Source: Dissulfurispira thermophila (GTDB lineage Bacteria > Nitrospirota > Thermodesulfovibrionia > Thermodesulfovibrionales > Dissulfurispiraceae). Taken from it: a stretch of 64,000 nt of DNA. This document shows positions 28,486 to 38,296 of the stretch, one piece after another. Location: the NCBI RefSeq assembly GCF_014701235.1, contig NZ_AP022873.1, positions 434,001 to 498,000 of the forward strand, in the 5' to 3' direction. The number at the start of each line of letters is the position of its first letter. Position 1 is the first letter of the stretch. The notes below the pieces were generated by a model, which saw only the letters and a list, made by a program, of their open reading frames with translations, was not told the DNA's origin and did no database searches. Both the position numbers and the translations under genes were made by a program.

Positions 28486-29658
28486 TCACTTTTTTAATAC
28501 CTCTAATTCTTGCGTAATGTCTATCCCTACAGGGCACCATGTGATACACCTTCCGCAGCCGACACAGCCTAATGAGCCAAACTGCTCTATCCAATATGAT
28601 AGCTTATGTGACATCCACTGCCTGTATCTTGCCCTTCTCGAAGGTCTGAAATTTCCTCCATGAACTCGAGCAAAATTTGTAGAAAAGCACGAGTCCCAGC
28701 TCCTTATTCTTGTGCCTGAAAGCTCGGGTATTTTTTTTGAAATGCCTGACAATTGGAGATAATCATAGCTTGAATTACAAAAGCATGTGGGGCAGACCTG
28801 TGTGCAATTGCCGCATGCAAGACAACGGTTGGCAATATCAGTCCATCTGGGGTGTTCGAGACTTTTATAAATAAGCCATGGAAGCTCACTAATATCAATT
28901 GTTTTTTTCATATTTTTTTTGCAATTTGCAATCAAGCTATCTTTTTCTGCAATATCTTCATTGCTTGCATTTTCAACTGGTAATTCATCAATCATTTCTC
29001 TCACAGAAGGTGTTCCTATTTCAAGCAGAAAGGACTTATCGAGTTCTGTGATAGCCATATCAAAACCGTCCTTTATCTCTGGTCCTGTATTTATAGAACT
29101 GCAGAAACAATTGTCCCCTGGATATAGGCAATTAACTCCAATTATTAGAGAACTTCTTCTTATCGAGTCATAAAAAGTATCTTTTACATGTCCTTCTAAA
29201 AAGACCTTATCGAGCAGCCTTAATGCAGCTATATCACATGCCCTCATGCCGACAAATAAAAAAGGCAGTGATGAACTGTGCTGCACAACTCTAACCATTG
29301 CTAACTGGCTACTATCAGACTTCTCATTACTCATTGCTGAAGACTTATTACTGCTCATTATTGAGATCCTTTTTTTTGATTTCTTAAAAGCAAAAATCTC
29401 CCTGGCTGGTGGGTTCACAAACCGTTTAAAAGAGTCGGGTCCTACTGAAAACGAAAAAAACTGACTACTGCCTTTAGTGAGTCTGTAAGTGCCTTTACCT
29501 TGCTGTTCTCTATAGCCAAAAGGAATATCATAGAAGTCTGCAATTTCTGTAAGTACTATAACATCATTGTTTATTTTAGGACCTATAATTTTGTGTGATG
29601 TTTTTAGGCGGTTAAAGATTAATTTCAGTTGTTCTTTTTTTATTTTAACCCTTATCAC
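28486..29658 (-). CDS. hydB: Hydrogenase beta subunit with two 4Fe-4S clusters
   Basis: 390 aa from a GTG start. The C-terminal part has CLACGNCTQVCPTC and CVGCGRCITWCPVGID, two ferredoxin-like clusters. The N-terminal part is of the anaerobic sulfite reductase A / sulfhydrogenase beta type. First gene of the order hydB-hydG-hydD-hydA, the same as in Pyrococcus soluble hydrogenases. No maturation genes (hyp, endopeptidase) are in the window. Confidence 0.92.
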   Translation of the reverse strand: MIRVKIKKEQLKLIFNRLKTSHKIIGPKINNDVIVLTEIADFYDIPFGYREQQGKGTYRLTKGSSQFFSFSVGPDSFKRFVNPPAREIFAFKKSKKRISIMSSNKSSAMSNEKSDSSQLAMVRVVQHSSSLPFLFVGMRACDIAALRLLDKVFLEGHVKDTFYDSIRRSSLIIGVNCLYPGDNCFCSSINTGPEIKDGFDMAITELDKSFLLEIGTPSVREMIDELPVENASNEDIAEKDSLIANCKKNMKKTIDISELPWLIYKSLEHPRWTDIANRCLACGNCTQVCPTCFCNSSYDYLQLSGISKKIPELSGTRIRSWDSCFSTNFARVHGGNFRPSRRARYRQWMSHKLSYWIEQFGSLGCVGCGRCITWCPVGIDITQELEVLKK

Positions 29659-29799
29659 TTTTTTGCTCTCATTTAAACTTATCTATTGGTAAATTTAACA
29701 TTGTAAGCATCTTTTATTCAATATCACATCTGTCCAAAATAACCTAATCTGAAGGATGAAGATAAAATCCAATCTTGAATTTTAAATCTTATTTACCCC

Positions 29800-29833
29800 C
29801 TTCAGCCTAAAGCCTACCGCCTAAAGCCTATTT
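29800..29833. repeat. GGCTGAAG/AAGCCTA dispersed repeat, intergenic copy
   Basis: Contains TTCAGCCTAAAGCCTACCGC followed by CTAAAGCC, the same words that occur inside ogt (51786-51872), at the PBP gene end (54283-54337) and in the glutamate synthase gene start (60642-60675). Confidence 0.7.
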
Positions 29834-29865
29834 ACCACCTTCACCCCCTCACCCCTTAAACCTAA

Positions 29866-29919
29866 TCTCCTCATATGCACTTGCAACCACATCTATCTTG
29901 AATCCGTCACCACCTATTA
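29866..29919. repeat. Dispersed element, partial copy D (junction of two 84-bp units)
   Basis: The end of the internal unit (CTCCTCATATGCACTTGCA) is joined directly to the beginning of another unit (CCACATCTATCTTGAATCC), an order not present in copies A-C. It therefore looks like a remnant of a tandem arrangement of the 84-bp unit. The minus-strand frame is kept across the junction. Confidence 0.65.
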
Positions 29920-29932
29920 TGTCTTACTACTT

Positions 29933-29952
29933 CCTCTCCCCTTGGGGAGAGG
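29933..29952. repeat. REP-like hairpin CCTCTCCCC-TT-GGGGAGAGG
   Basis: Perfect 9-bp stem followed by GATTGAGGTGAGGGGG. This type of extragenic palindrome is common in bacterial genomes. A related but imperfect GGGGAGAGGG...GGGTGAGGGG run lies at 37280-37303. Confidence 0.7.
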
Positions 29953-30161
29953 ATTGAGGTGAGGGGGCACAACTTTTGTCAGCTTTGCTTGCATAGTTAA
30001 TGCTTACTTATTAGATGATGATTTGTCAATTGGTTATATCATTTAAGCTTGTCAAGTCTTTAGTTGAAATTTAATGTCTCTTGCTTTCTGTGGATTATGC
30101 CACGACGGGAGCTATTCTTTCAGGTTTCAACTAAAAATAATATATCATCACTTCCTTTGAG

Positions 30162-30189
30162 TTGAATCAAATTGACAAAGCCATATAAT
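30162..30189 (+). promoter_or_regulatory. Promoter of the tig-clpP-clpX operon
   Basis: TTGAAT (30162-30167), 16 nt, TATAAT (30184-30189). It predicts a leader of about 90 nt before the tig start. A second TTGACA at 30172 is too close to this -10 to pair with it. Confidence 0.6.
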
Positions 30190-30284
30190 GAAGTGTTACA
30201 CTAAAAAATCCAAAAGTCAATACCTTACAACTTAAATCTTGCTGATAAGCAGATTTGTTTGATTACTTAAAAAAGGAGGATGAA

Positions 30285-31553
30285 TTGTTAAAGGCACTTG
30301 AGGACATATCGTCCACAAAAAAGAGATTAAAAATAGAGGTCCCAGCAGAGGCTATAGAGTCTGAGATAAAAAAAGGTCTTAACGAGGCTCAGAAAAGGGC
30401 AAGGATTCCAGGTTTCAGGCCTGGCAAGGCACCAATGTATTTGATAGAGAAAAAATTTGGCAAGGAAATAGAAGCTGATGTCCTGGAAAAGATTATTCCA
30501 GAATACTATCTTAAGGCAATAAAGGAGGCTGACATAACACCTGTTTCAAGACCTGTAATGGAGGATTCCTTTGAGTTTAAGCGGAGCGAACCTATCTCCA
30601 TGACCATCTCAGTGGAGGTCAGACCAAAGATAGAAAACCTCAATTACGAAAATCTTACAGTTAAAGAAGTTCCTGTAAAAGTAGAAGATGAGGAGATAGA
30701 AGATGTCTTAAACAGACTTGCAGAAGAAAAGGCACTATATGAATCTGTAGATGATGCAGTTAACACTGGGGATCTGGTAACCATTGATTATTCTGCTACT
30801 ATCCCCAAGAGTCAGGGACTTTCTGGGGACATCGCTGAAGAAACTGTTTCAGAGAATGTTGTTTTAAAGATTGGAAGCGGTCATTATCCACAAGAGTTTT
30901 TTGATGGAATTATCGGTAAAAAAAAGGATGAGAAGTTTATTATTGAGGCAACATTTCCAGATGATTCCCCTACCATGTTTGCTGGGAAAAGACCTAAATT
31001 TGAAATAACTATAAAGGATATTAAAAGGCGTAATATTCCTCCCATAGATGATGAGTTTGCAAAGGACATGGGATTTGAGAATATAGGGCAGTTGAGGGAC
31101 AAGGTAAGAGAAAATATACTTGCAGCAAAAAACAGAGATGCTGAGAGAATAAAGCAAAGGGAGATCCTTGATAAGCTTTTAGAGCTTCACAGCTTTGAAG
31201 TTCCAGAAGTTATGCTTAATTCAGAGATTAACGAAATAATAAGCGAGATAAGGGCAATAGGAAAAGATACAAGGACAGATGAAGAGATTAGAGAAGAGGT
31301 TAAACCAAATGCTGAAAAGAGCGTAAGAGCCTCTATCCTTTTGGAACTCATAGGAGAAAGAGAAGGTATAAAAGTTTCTGATGAGGATATGAAAGAAGAA
31401 ATATTAAACACTGCTATGAGGACATATGTGTCTCCTGAAAATATCATTAAATATTATACTGCAAGAGATGGTTCTCTTGAAGGACTTAAACAGTCTGTAT
31501 TTGAGAAGAAGGTGTTAAAGTTTCTTTTGAATAAAGCGAAAATACAAGAGTAA
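30285..31553 (+). CDS. tig: Trigger factor
   Basis: 422 aa from a TTG at 30285, chosen because GGAGGA at 30275-30280 precedes it and the protein then starts [20 protein letters not shown] like the family. An upstream in-frame TTG lacks a site. GFRPGKAP is the ribosome (L23) docking signature, a PPIase domain follows, and the helical chaperone arms are C-terminal. First gene of the tig-clpP-clpX operon, 13 nt before clpP. Confidence 0.95.
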   Translation: MLKALEDISSTKKRLKIEVPAEAIESEIKKGLNEAQKRARIPGFRPGKAPMYLIEKKFGKEIEADVLEKIIPEYYLKAIKEADITPVSRPVMEDSFEFKRSEPISMTISVEVRPKIENLNYENLTVKEVPVKVEDEEIEDVLNRLAEEKALYESVDDAVNTGDLVTIDYSATIPKSQGLSGDIAEETVSENVVLKIGSGHYPQEFFDGIIGKKKDEKFIIEATFPDDSPTMFAGKRPKFEITIKDIKRRNIPPIDDEFAKDMGFENIGQLRDKVRENILAAKNRDAERIKQREILDKLLELHSFEVPEVMLNSEINEIISEIRAIGKDTRTDEEIREEVKPNAEKSVRASILLELIGEREGIKVSDEDMKEEILNTAMRTYVSPENIIKYYTARDGSLEGLKQSVFEKKVLKFLLNKAKIQE

Positions 31554-31566
31554 GGAGACAATTGTA

Positions 31567-32160
31567 ATGAGTATAGTTCCTATTGTTATAGAGCAGACGG
31601 GAAGGACAGAGAGGGTTTATGATATTTATTCGAGGCTTTTGAAGGATAGGATAATATTTATTGGCTCAGCTATAGACGACAATGTTGCAAATGTTGTCAT
31701 AGCCCAATTGCTATTTCTTCAGACAGAAGACCCTGATAAAGATATACACATATATATAAATTCACCCGGGGGTGTGGTCTCAGCGGGTCTTGCTATATAT
31801 GATACAATGCAGTATGTCAAACCTGATATTGCAACATATTGTATTGGTCAGGCAGCGAGTATGGGGGCATTATTGTTATGTGCTGGTGCAAAGGGTAAGA
31901 GATTTGCCCTTCCGCATTCCCGTATAATGATACATCAGCCAATAGGCGGGTTTTATGGTCAGGCAACTGATGTAGAGATACATGCAAAAGAGATACTGAA
32001 AATGAAGGATACACTGAATGGTATTCTTGCAAGACATTCTGGGCAGCCATTAGAAAAGATTCAGGCAGATACAGAAAGAGATTTCTTCATGTCCGGTAGC
32101 GATGCAAAAGATTATGGTATAGTGGATGATGTAATAGCAACAATAAAGACAAAAAAGTGA
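31567..32160 (+). CDS. clpP: ATP-dependent Clp protease proteolytic subunit
   Basis: 197 aa. Serine protease chamber subunit. The catalytic triad is S98 (GQAASMGA), H123 (IMIHQP) and D172. Works with ClpX, encoded 24 nt downstream. GGAGA precedes the ATG. Confidence 0.97.
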   Translation: MSIVPIVIEQTGRTERVYDIYSRLLKDRIIFIGSAIDDNVANVVIAQLLFLQTEDPDKDIHIYINSPGGVVSAGLAIYDTMQYVKPDIATYCIGQAASMGALLLCAGAKGKRFALPHSRIMIHQPIGGFYGQATDVEIHAKEILKMKDTLNGILARHSGQPLEKIQADTERDFFMSGSDAKDYGIVDDVIATIKTKK

Positions 32161-32184
32161 GACAGTGGGTGTGAGGAGGTTTTG

Positions 32185-33429
32185 ATGGCAAAAAAGACAA
32201 CTGAAAGTATCCTCAGATGTTCTTTCTGCGGCAAAAGGCAAGATGAGGTCAAAAAACTAATTGCCGGTCCTATGGTTTATATATGCGATGAGTGTGTAGC
32301 ACTCTGCAATGAAATAATAGCTGAAGAACTTCATGCACCTGATGATAGGATTTTGTCAAGGAGACTACCCACCCCTATTGAGATACATAAGTTTCTGAAT
32401 GACTATGTTATTGGACAAGAAAGGGCAAAGAAGATACTTTCAGTTGCTGTTCACAACCATTATAAGAGGATATTCAACGGCTCAAAAACAGATGTGGAAC
32501 TCCAGAAAAGCAATATACTGCTAATAGGTCCCACAGGCACAGGCAAGACACTTCTTGCACAGACACTCGCCAGATTTCTTGATGTGCCTTTTACAATAGC
32601 AGATGCAACTACTCTTACTGAGGCGGGTTATGTTGGTGAGGATGTCGAAAATGTGCTTTTGAAACTTCTTCAGGCAGCAGACTATGATGTAGAAAAGGCA
32701 CAGATGGGGATAATATATATTGATGAGATAGACAAGATAAGTAGAAAGGCAGATAGTCCATCTATAACAAGGGATGTATCTGGAGAAGGTGTTCAGCAAG
32801 CACTTTTAAAGATAATAGAAGGCACAGTTGCCAACATACCCCCACAGGGGGGGAGAAAACACCCTCAACAAGAGTATATACAGCTTAACACAACTAACAT
32901 ACTCTTCATATGCGGTGGAGCATTTGTCGGACTTGATAAGATAATCCAACAGAGGATAGGTAAAAAGAGCATTGGATTTGGAGCGGAAATGCTCGGCACA
33001 AAAGACAAGAAAATAAGTAATATCCTTAGCCTTGTTGAGCCAGAAGACTTGATGAAGTATGGACTTATCCCTGAATTTATAGGAAGGCTTCCTGTTGTTG
33101 CTACACTGGATGAACTGGATGAGGCAGCACTGATAAAGATCCTGACAGAGCCTAAGAATGCCCTTACAAAACAGTATCAAAAACTATTATCTCTGGATAA
33201 TATTCGTCTGAAGTTTACTGACGGTGCTTTGTCTGCCATAGCGAAAAAGGCAGTTGAAAGAAAGGTGGGGGCAAGGGGACTGAGGGCAATACTTGAAGAT
33301 GTAATGTTGGATATTATGTATGAGGTGCCTTCAAGAGGTGGTATAGCTGAGTGTATAGTAAATGAGGATGCTATTACAAAGAGAGAAAAACCAATAGTTG
33401 TTTATAAAAAAAAGGCAGAATCAGCATAG
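32185..33429 (+). CDS. clpX: ClpX ATPase, unfoldase of ClpXP
   Basis: 414 aa from ATG 32185. N-terminal zinc finger (CSFC...CDEC), Walker A GPTGTGKT, Walker [11 protein letters not shown], sensor regions, and the GFGAEM (IGF-type) loop region that contacts ClpP. It unfolds tagged substrates and feeds them to ClpP. Its last 56 nt overlap the converging DUF721 gene. Confidence 0.97.
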   Translation: MAKKTTESILRCSFCGKRQDEVKKLIAGPMVYICDECVALCNEIIAEELHAPDDRILSRRLPTPIEIHKFLNDYVIGQERAKKILSVAVHNHYKRIFNGSKTDVELQKSNILLIGPTGTGKTLLAQTLARFLDVPFTIADATTLTEAGYVGEDVENVLLKLLQAADYDVEKAQMGIIYIDEIDKISRKADSPSITRDVSGEGVQQALLKIIEGTVANIPPQGGRKHPQQEYIQLNTTNILFICGGAFVGLDKIIQQRIGKKSIGFGAEMLGTKDKKISNILSLVEPEDLMKYGLIPEFIGRLPVVATLDELDEAALIKILTEPKNALTKQYQKLLSLDNIRLKFTDGALSAIAKKAVERKVGARGLRAILEDVMLDIMYEVPSRGGIAECIVNEDAITKREKPIVVYKKKAESA

Positions 33430-33874
33430 ACACAGACAGAGCCTTTAAGATTGTTTTCCTGATGTTTTCTTTAAGCTCAGGATCAGATATTGTTGAAACA
33501 GTCTTGTTTAACCATTCAGATTCAGAATCAGTGATAGATCTGGTGGGGTGTTTCGAGTCTTTTAGCACATCACTTTTTGCATCTTGCCTCTTTTTCTTAT
33601 AGACCCTTCCATGCTTGAATTTGACAGAATTAATATTATATGCGTAGAGTTTCTTTATTATATCTGTTTTAAAAAACTTTAATTGCCCGAGCCATGCTGG
33701 GGAATCAACATTTATTGTCAATTCTCCACCTCTTATATCTATAGGATATGTGTGTAGAGATAAAGGCTCATCAAACAACTTGTGCCACTCTTTTTGCATT
33801 GAGGTGAGCTTGATCTTGTCTTCGATGCCGATTTCTTTAAAGATGTGAGAGAGGAGTGCGCCTGCTTTTTTCAT
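33374..33874 (-). CDS. DUF721 (DciA-like) protein
   Basis: 166 aa. The N-terminal half (residues 5-95: [20 protein letters not shown], then [16 protein letters not shown]) matches DUF721, the domain of DciA, which loads or recruits the replicative helicase DnaB in many bacteria. The C-terminal 70 residues are basic and variable. It converges on clpX and overlaps it by 56 nt. A replication role is family-based inference. Confidence 0.75.
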   Translation of the reverse strand: MKKAGALLSHIFKEIGIEDKIKLTSMQKEWHKLFDEPLSLHTYPIDIRGGELTINVDSPAWLGQLKFFKTDIIKKLYAYNINSVKFKHGRVYKKKRQDAKSDVLKDSKHPTRSITDSESEWLNKTVSTISDPELKENIRKTILKALSVSMLILPFFYKQLLVFLSL

Positions 33875-33886
33875 TATCCTATCACC

Positions 33887-34018
33887 TTAACCCAAATTAC
33901 GAAGGATTGCAGTTAAAGCCTCCTAAACTGTCGCCTTGAACTCGTTTCAGGGTCTATGAGATGCTGAAACAAGTTCAGCATGACATCTGTGCGATGCGAT
34001 CTTGTAATTTGGGATTAA
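33887..34018. repeat. 132-bp intergenic element with near-perfect terminal inverted repeats
   Basis: The ends TTAACCCAAATTAC and GTAATTTGGGATTAA are inverted repeats differing by one base. Inside is a second inverted repeat, TGAACTCGTTTCAG (33937-33950) with CTGAAACAAGTTCA (33964-33977), 13 of 14 matched. It resembles the GCTGAAACAAGTTCAG-type extragenic repeats found in many bacteria. No coding frame. Confidence 0.65.
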
Positions 34019-34026
34019 CATCGTTC

Positions 34027-34218
34027 CTATGCTGCTTTTACAACTTTTTTTGAGCGAATACATCTTGTGCAGACATATGCCCTTTTTGTGCCACCACCAT
34101 TTGTTACAATCCTGATTCTCTGGATATTTGGCATCAAGATGCGCTTTGTCTTATTATTTGCGTGGCTTACATTATTGCCAATTGTTTTTTTCTTTCCGCA
34201 CACAGAACAGATTGCCAT
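34027..34218 (-). CDS. rpmB: 50S ribosomal protein L28
   Basis: 63 aa. [10 protein letters not shown] and YVCTRC form the zinc-binding C+ type, and [10 protein letters not shown] is diagnostic. Stands alone and divergent from infB, with its own AAGGAGG site. Confidence 0.95.
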   Translation of the reverse strand: MAICSVCGKKKTIGNNVSHANNKTKRILMPNIQRIRIVTNGGGTKRAYVCTRCIRSKKVVKAA

Positions 34219-34336
34219 AGAGATTCCTCCTTGTAGAAACCCTCTGATTTAAAGAAGGTAGTTTCTTTAAATTGCATAAATAAAGTTTTTTATGATAACA
34301 TTAACGATTAAAAAATGCAAAGAGGTTAGAATATAA

Positions 34337-36814
34337 ATGCTTGATAAAGAAATAAAAAGCACTGAACTGGCAAAGGAATTAAAAGAATCAGGGATAAATA
34401 TAAAAGCCACTGATGTTGTTAGAGAACTGGCTCGAATGAGGGGTGTAGAGTTTAAGAAGGGAACGACCCTTGTAAAACTCACTATTGAAGAGGCAGATAG
34501 GATAAGACAAATATTCAGGCAAGCAAAAGTTGCGCAGCCTAAAATAAAGACAGCGACTGCAAAGGCTGTAGAGATAAAGAAAAAAGCAGAGGGGAAAAAG
34601 GTCGAAGGAGTTCAGAGAACTGAAGAAAGAGAAAAGGAAAAATTAGTAGAAAAAGTAGAACGAATTCCACCCCAAAAAGTCAGAGACTTTTTGGAGACCC
34701 CTCTTAAAGAAGTCGAGAAGGTCGAAAAAGTAGAAAAAGTAGAGAGGCCCAAAGAACCTGTTATAAAAAAAGAAGAAGAGAAAAAAGAATTTGAAGAAGA
34801 AAAAGAAGGAGAACTCCCACCTATTATCCCTATTATTCCTGATGAGGAGGTAGAGACCAAGATACCTGTCAGATTTAAAAAAGAGATAGATGTCGAGAAG
34901 GTAGAGAAATTTAAGGTAAAACCCGGAATGCAGAAGGCATTTCAGGCAATAAAAAAGATAGAACCAAAGAAGTGGATTGAGCAGAAGCCATTTAAGAAGG
35001 CAAAAGACAAATTCAAAAAAGTAGAACCGGCATCTGCTCTGCCGATAACTGCACCGAGGAGGAAGTCTATAAAGCTTGAAGAAGGTACAACAGTAAAAGA
35101 GTTTGCAGAATTGATAGGACAGAAGATTTCAGATGTCATCAAAAAATTTATGGAGCTTGGATATATGCCTACTATTAATCAGCCTGTGGATATGGATGCT
35201 GCAGTGCTTGTAGCAGACAGCTTTGGGGTTAAAGTCGAAATCGTTGCTCCTGAACAACTCGATGTCATAGAAGAGCTTGTAGAAGAATCTGCTAATCTTA
35301 TTCATAGACCGCCTGTTGTCACCATAATGGGACATGTTGACCATGGAAAGACCTCTCTTCTTGATGCGATACGACAAACAAAGGTAACAGAAACAGAAGC
35401 TGGAGGTATTACCCAGCACATAGGTGCATATAAGGTATCACTACAAGGCAAAGATATAACATTTCTTGATACCCCGGGTCATGAGGCATTTACTGCGCTC
35501 AGGGCAAGGGGTGCAAAGGTTACTGACATAGTTGTTCTTGTTGTTGCTGCAGATGATGGTGTGATGCCGCAAACAATAGAAGCAATAGACCATTCAAAGG
35601 CAGCTAATGTTCCCATAGTTGTTGCTATCAATAAAATAGATAAGCCAGAGGCAAATCCTGCAAGGATTAAGAATGAACTTGCAGAATATGGGATTGTGCC
35701 TGAGGAATGGGGTGGGCAGAATATCTTTGTTGAGGTTTCAGCAAAGAAAAAAATAGGCATAGAGCAATTACTCGAGATGATTTTATTACAAGCAGAGATA
35801 ATGGAACTCAAGGCAAATCCCAACAGACCTGCCCGCGGCACAATTATTGAAGCCAAACTCGATAGGGGAAGGGGGCCTGTTGCTACAGTGCTTATTCAAT
35901 CAGGCACATTGAGGATTGGAGATGCCTTTGTTGCTGGGACTGCATCAGGCAAGGTTAGGGCGCTTATTGATGATACTGGCAAAAAGATAAACGAGGCGGG
36001 TCCATCGACTCCTGTAGAGATAATCGGGTTTTCAGAGGTCCCCACAGCCGGCGATGTTTTTACCTGTGTTGAGGATGAAAAGAAGGCGAGGCAGATAGCC
36101 CTTGCAAGACTTCAGAAGCAAAGACTTGCTGAGGCTGCACGGCACAAAAAACTTACTCTTGACGAACTGTATTCGAAGATAAAGGAAGGGCAGATAAAAG
36201 AGCTTGGCATTGTTATAAAGGGAGATGTGCAAGGTTCGGTTGAGGCAATACGAAGCGCACTGGAGGGCATAACCCACCCTGAAGTAAAGGTAAGGGTTAT
36301 ACATGCTGCTGTTGGTGGCATAAATGAATCTGATGTCATGCTTGCTGCTGCATCAAATGCTATCATCATAGGGTTTAATGTCAGACCTGAACTTAAGGCG
36401 TCTAATCTTGCAGAAAAAGAGGGCGTTGATATAAGGTTGTATAACATAATCTATGATGCTATTGAGGATGTAAAGAAGGCACTTGAGGGCATGCTTGAGC
36501 CCACGCTTAAAGAAAAAATTCTCGGAAGGGCAGAAGTAAGGCAGACATTTCAGGTGTCGAGATTGGGGACAATTGCTGGGTGTTATGTCATAGATGGAGT
36601 GATAAGCCGTGCAAGCGACGGCATAAGAGTTATAAGAGATAATATAGTAATTTATGAGGGAAGGATTGCATCATTGAAGAGATTTAAAGAAGATGTAAAG
36701 GAAGCACAGACTGGATATGAGTGCGGCATTATGATAGAGAATTTTAATGACATTAAAGTTGGAGACATCCTTGAGAATTATATCATCGAAAAAATAGCAG
36801 CAAAACTAAATTAG
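34337..36814 (+). CDS. infB: Translation initiation factor IF-2
   Basis: 825 aa. The N-terminal IF2_N domain (residues 1-55) is followed by a charged Lys/Glu-rich linker to about residue 220, a second IF2_N, and the G domain ([21 protein letters not shown]). Domain IV binds fMet-tRNA. The ATG is 11 nt after AGAGG. It leads the infB-rbfA-nrnA cluster. nusA, a usual neighbour, is not here. Confidence 0.96.
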   Translation: MLDKEIKSTELAKELKESGINIKATDVVRELARMRGVEFKKGTTLVKLTIEEADRIRQIFRQAKVAQPKIKTATAKAVEIKKKAEGKKVEGVQRTEEREKEKLVEKVERIPPQKVRDFLETPLKEVEKVEKVEKVERPKEPVIKKEEEKKEFEEEKEGELPPIIPIIPDEEVETKIPVRFKKEIDVEKVEKFKVKPGMQKAFQAIKKIEPKKWIEQKPFKKAKDKFKKVEPASALPITAPRRKSIKLEEGTTVKEFAELIGQKISDVIKKFMELGYMPTINQPVDMDAAVLVADSFGVKVEIVAPEQLDVIEELVEESANLIHRPPVVTIMGHVDHGKTSLLDAIRQTKVTETEAGGITQHIGAYKVSLQGKDITFLDTPGHEAFTALRARGAKVTDIVVLVVAADDGVMPQTIEAIDHSKAANVPIVVAINKIDKPEANPARIKNELAEYGIVPEEWGGQNIFVEVSAKKKIGIEQLLEMILLQAEIMELKANPNRPARGTIIEAKLDRGRGPVATVLIQSGTLRIGDAFVAGTASGKVRALIDDTGKKINEAGPSTPVEIIGFSEVPTAGDVFTCVEDEKKARQIALARLQKQRLAEAARHKKLTLDELYSKIKEGQIKELGIVIKGDVQGSVEAIRSALEGITHPEVKVRVIHAAVGGINESDVMLAAASNAIIIGFNVRPELKASNLAEKEGVDIRLYNIIYDAIEDVKKALEGMLEPTLKEKILGRAEVRQTFQVSRLGTIAGCYVIDGVISRASDGIRVIRDNIVIYEGRIASLKRFKEDVKEAQTGYECGIMIENFNDIKVGDILENYIIEKIAAKLN

Positions 36815-36834
36815 GCAATAGGCGATAGGCTATT
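36811..36834. repeat. Short GCAATAGGCGATAGGC repeat at the infB end
   Basis: TTAGGCAATAGGCGATAGGC overlaps the infB stop. The same GGCGATAGGC word occurs at the end of the PBP gene (about 54289). Confidence 0.5.
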
Positions 36835-36847
36835 TGTCTGCTAAGTC

Positions 36848-37195
36848 ATGCATCCATATAAAAGATCACAGAGATTAAGCATCCTTATTAGAGAAGAAAT
36901 CGCAGATATAATTATGCGACGGATAAAAGACCCGCGTCTTGGATTTGTCACTGTTACAGATGTAGAGATGTCAGAAGACCTGAAAATTGCAAGGATATTC
37001 ATAAGTGTAATGAAACAAGAAGATAAAGACACCACTCTTGAAATATTGAATGCAGCAAAAGGTCTTATACGAAACGAGGTATCCAAAAGGGTGAGGACAA
37101 AATTTATTCCGAATATTGAATTCAGGATTGACAAATCAATAGAGCATGGTGATAGGATTGATAAATTGCTTAGGGAGATAAAAGAACAAATGTAA
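36848..37195 (+). CDS. rbfA: Ribosome-binding factor A
   Basis: 115 aa. KH-like protein for late 30S maturation. LIREEIADIIMRRIKDPRLGFVTVT and FIPNIEFRIDKSIEHG are diagnostic. No good ribosome site. It follows infB by 33 nt. Confidence 0.95.
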   Translation: MHPYKRSQRLSILIREEIADIIMRRIKDPRLGFVTVTDVEMSEDLKIARIFISVMKQEDKDTTLEILNAAKGLIRNEVSKRVRTKFIPNIEFRIDKSIEHGDRIDKLLREIKEQM

Positions 37196-37209
37196 CCTTG
37201 TTCTTTCAT

Positions 37210-37272
37210 CTGTCATTGCGAGATTCTTCGCTACGCTCAGAATGACAAAAAGCGAAGGGCTCGTAATGACAG
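37210..37272. repeat. Extragenic palindrome TGTCATTGCGAG type
   Basis: CTGTCATTGCGAG (37210-37222) pairs with 37260-37272 with one mismatch, and CTTCGCT (37227-37233) with AGCGAAG (37251-37257), forming a long hairpin between rbfA and nrnA. This repeat type is widespread in bacterial intergenic DNA. Confidence 0.7.
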
Positions 37273-37321
37273 GTGGGAATGGGGAGAGGGATAGGGTGAG
37301 GGGTAAGGAAGGGGTTTAGAT

Positions 37322-38296
37322 ATGTTACCGCCAGAAGAACTGATAAATTTTATAGAAACTGAAGATAATTTTCTGATTGCTACACACATAAATCCTGACG
37401 GTGATGGCATTGGCTCATCTATCGCACTATCAATGTCCCTTCAGGTGTTGGGCAAGAAGACAGTTCTGTTATGCAAAGATTTAGTGCCAGGACAATATAA
37501 ATTTCTACCCGGCAACGAGTCTTTTTACACATTAGAACAATTGAAGGCTCAAGAAACAAAATTCAAAGATTACAAGAATCTAATTCTCGTAGATTGCAAT
37601 GACCTTGACCGCATATCTGACTCAACTCCAACCCTAAACTATTCTAGCTCTGCAGTGATTGATCATCATGCATCTGAAAGACCTTTTGGCAATATACGAT
37701 GGGTAGTGCCTGATGCAGCAGCCACGGGGCTCATGATTTATTATCTAATAAAAAGACTTGGTATAAAACTGACCTATGAAATGGCAGTAAATCTGTATGC
37801 AGCGATAGCCGTTGATACGGGAAATTTCAGATATGAAAACACCACATCATCCGTGCTTCGGGTTGCATCTGATCTAATAGATGCGGGTGCAAGACCTTAT
37901 GTAATTTATAGGCACCTCTTTGAGGCATGGTCAGAAGGACGATTTAATCTCTTTATGCAAGTTCTTAATACACTGGAAAAGAAAGACAAGATTGCTATCG
38001 TTAAAGTGACAAGGAAGATGTTTGAGGATACATCAACATCTGCTGAAGATACAGAGCATTTTGTTGAGTTTCTCAAGATTATGGCAGATGTTGATGTATC
38101 AGTGCTTTTTCGAGAGATAGATGATACTCATTATAAGATAAGCTTGAGGTCAAAAGATGATATAGATGTGGCTATTGTTGCAGAGGCATTTGGAGGCGGT
38201 GGGCATAAAAATGCTGCGGGCTGCAGAATCAAGGCTGATTTTGAAACAGCAAAAAAAGAGCTTATAGGAAAAATAAAGCAGATTATGTTAAATTAA
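37322..38296 (+). CDS. nrnA: DHH-family phosphoesterase (NrnA-like nanoRNase/pAp phosphatase)
   Basis: 324 aa. DHH motifs NPDGDGIGSS, DCND and DHHAS lie in the N-terminal half, and the DHHA1 signature FGGGGHKNAAG near the end. NrnA-type enzymes degrade 2-5 nt RNAs and dephosphorylate pAp. Location after rbfA is common. GGAAGGGG precedes the ATG. The 3' end overlaps the converging vorB-like gene by 14 nt. Confidence 0.88.
   Translation: MLPPEELINFIETEDNFLIATHINPDGDGIGSSIALSMSLQVLGKKTVLLCKDLVPGQYKFLPGNESFYTLEQLKAQETKFKDYKNLILVDCNDLDRISDSTPTLNYSSSAVIDHHASERPFGNIRWVVPDAAATGLMIYYLIKRLGIKLTYEMAVNLYAAIAVDTGNFRYENTTSSVLRVASDLIDAGARPYVIYRHLFEAWSEGRFNLFMQVLNTLEKKDKIAIVKVTRKMFEDTSTSAEDTEHFVEFLKIMADVDVSVLFREIDDTHYKISLRSKDDIDVAIVAEAFGGGGHKNAAGCRIKADFETAKKELIGKIKQIMLN

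Larger units (their letters stand above)
29659..30284. other. Divergent gap between hydrogenase and tig operons
   Basis: 626 nt without a convincing gene. From left to right: a GGCTGAAG-family repeat (29800-29833), a partial copy D of the dispersed element (29866-29919), a CCTCTCCCC hairpin (29933-29952), an 11-bp inverted repeat TTTAGTTGAAA (30059-30069 with 30125-30135), and the tig promoter (30162-30189). A structured RNA between 30059 and 30135 is possible but I recognise no class. Confidence 0.65.

Noticed and set aside
30120-30140. GTTTCAACTAAAA resembling the end of a CRISPR repeat
   Set aside because: Only one copy with an inverted partner. No regularly spaced direct repeats or spacers, and no cas genes in the window.
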